Positions 31,516-31,545 of a stretch of 31,545 nucleotides of DNA are shown piece by piece. Within the stretch, counting starts at the first letter, position 1; every line of letters starts with the position of its first letter. This stretch comes from Enterobacteriaceae bacterium UBA3516 (GTDB lineage: Bacteria > Pseudomonadota > Gammaproteobacteria > Enterobacterales > Enterobacteriaceae). The stretch lies in NCBI GenBank assembly GCA_002377245.1, contig DFPL01000196.1, positions 1 to 31,545 of the forward strand. The letters run 5' to 3'. The position numbers and the translations under genes are program-made. A model generated the notes under the pieces. That model was given only the letters and a program-made list of their open reading frames with translations. It did no database searches and was not told the DNA's origin.

Positions 31516-31545
31516 GAGGGATCCTCACAAAATAATACGAGCACG

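Noticed and set aside
1..31545. Defence system, prophage, CRISPR array, tRNA or rRNA gene, or insertion sequence
   Set aside because: No regularly spaced repeats, tRNA-like cloverleaf, integrase, transposase, or nuclease/helicase cluster was seen on either strand.

Overview
This window is a chromosomal segment from a member of the Enterobacteriaceae. Gene content and order match the E. coli K-12 aroC-to-hisP region: aroC, mepA, yfcA, epmC, yfcL, mnmC (reverse), fabB, yfcJ, flk (reverse), pdxB, usg, truA, dedA, accD, folC, dedD, cvpA, purF, ubiX, argT, hisJQMP. It departs from K-12 in two places. A GH1 phospho-beta-glucosidase gene lies between yfcJ and flk, and a D-arabinitol (dal) utilisation locus plus two further genes follow hisP. 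The protein variants and the dal locus fit the Enterobacter/Lelliottia/Leclercia/Klebsiella side of the family. I cannot fix the genus by eye.

Layout. 1-3247: the 3' part of aroC (chorismate synthase), then mepA, yfcA, epmC and yfcL, closely packed on + with overlapping or near-overlapping starts and stops. 3296-5296 (-): mnmC, bifunctional tRNA wobble-uridine modification. 5372-6712: fabB with a very clear FadR/FabR control region and a terminator. 6901-8073: yfcJ, an MFS transporter. 8074-9781: an AT-rich leader, an orphan 6-phospho-beta-glucosidase and its terminator. 9780-10790 (-): flk. 10901-14612: pdxB, a broken usg, truA, dedA. 14716-17633: accD, folC, dedD. 17828-19939: the PurR-controlled cvpA-purF operon. 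20043-20624: ubiX. 20744-24981: two nitrogen-controlled units, argT and hisJQMP, each with its own sigma-54 promoter and NtrC-like sites. 25013-29040: divergent dalR and dalD, with dalK and dalT (to 30366) downstream of dalD. 30374-31462 (-): a GNAT acetyltransferase followed by an unrecognised three-helix membrane protein. No gap between genes exceeds 300 bases.

How the genes work together. The his/argT products form an ABC importer with two alternative periplasmic binding proteins (LAO and histidine) that share HisQ/HisM/HisP. The dal genes make a complete route: uptake of D-arabinitol (DalT), oxidation to D-xylulose (DalD) and phosphorylation to D-xylulose 5-phosphate (DalK), under a SorC-type regulator (DalR). 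Most other genes are housekeeping: aromatic amino acid, fatty acid, folate, purine, PLP and ubiquinone pathways, and tRNA modification.

I do not see a convincing undescribed system such as a defence island, prophage, CRISPR array or biosynthetic cluster. The observations most worth a second look are two single-base lesions in otherwise intact core genes: a premature TAA at codon 269 of usg, and an Asn codon at position 113 of mepA where the family's zinc-ligand His is expected. Next are the phased repeats and palindrome in the dalR-dalD intergenic region, a hairpin that covers the ribosome binding site of the terminal acetyltransferase gene, and the unrecognised membrane protein translated with it.
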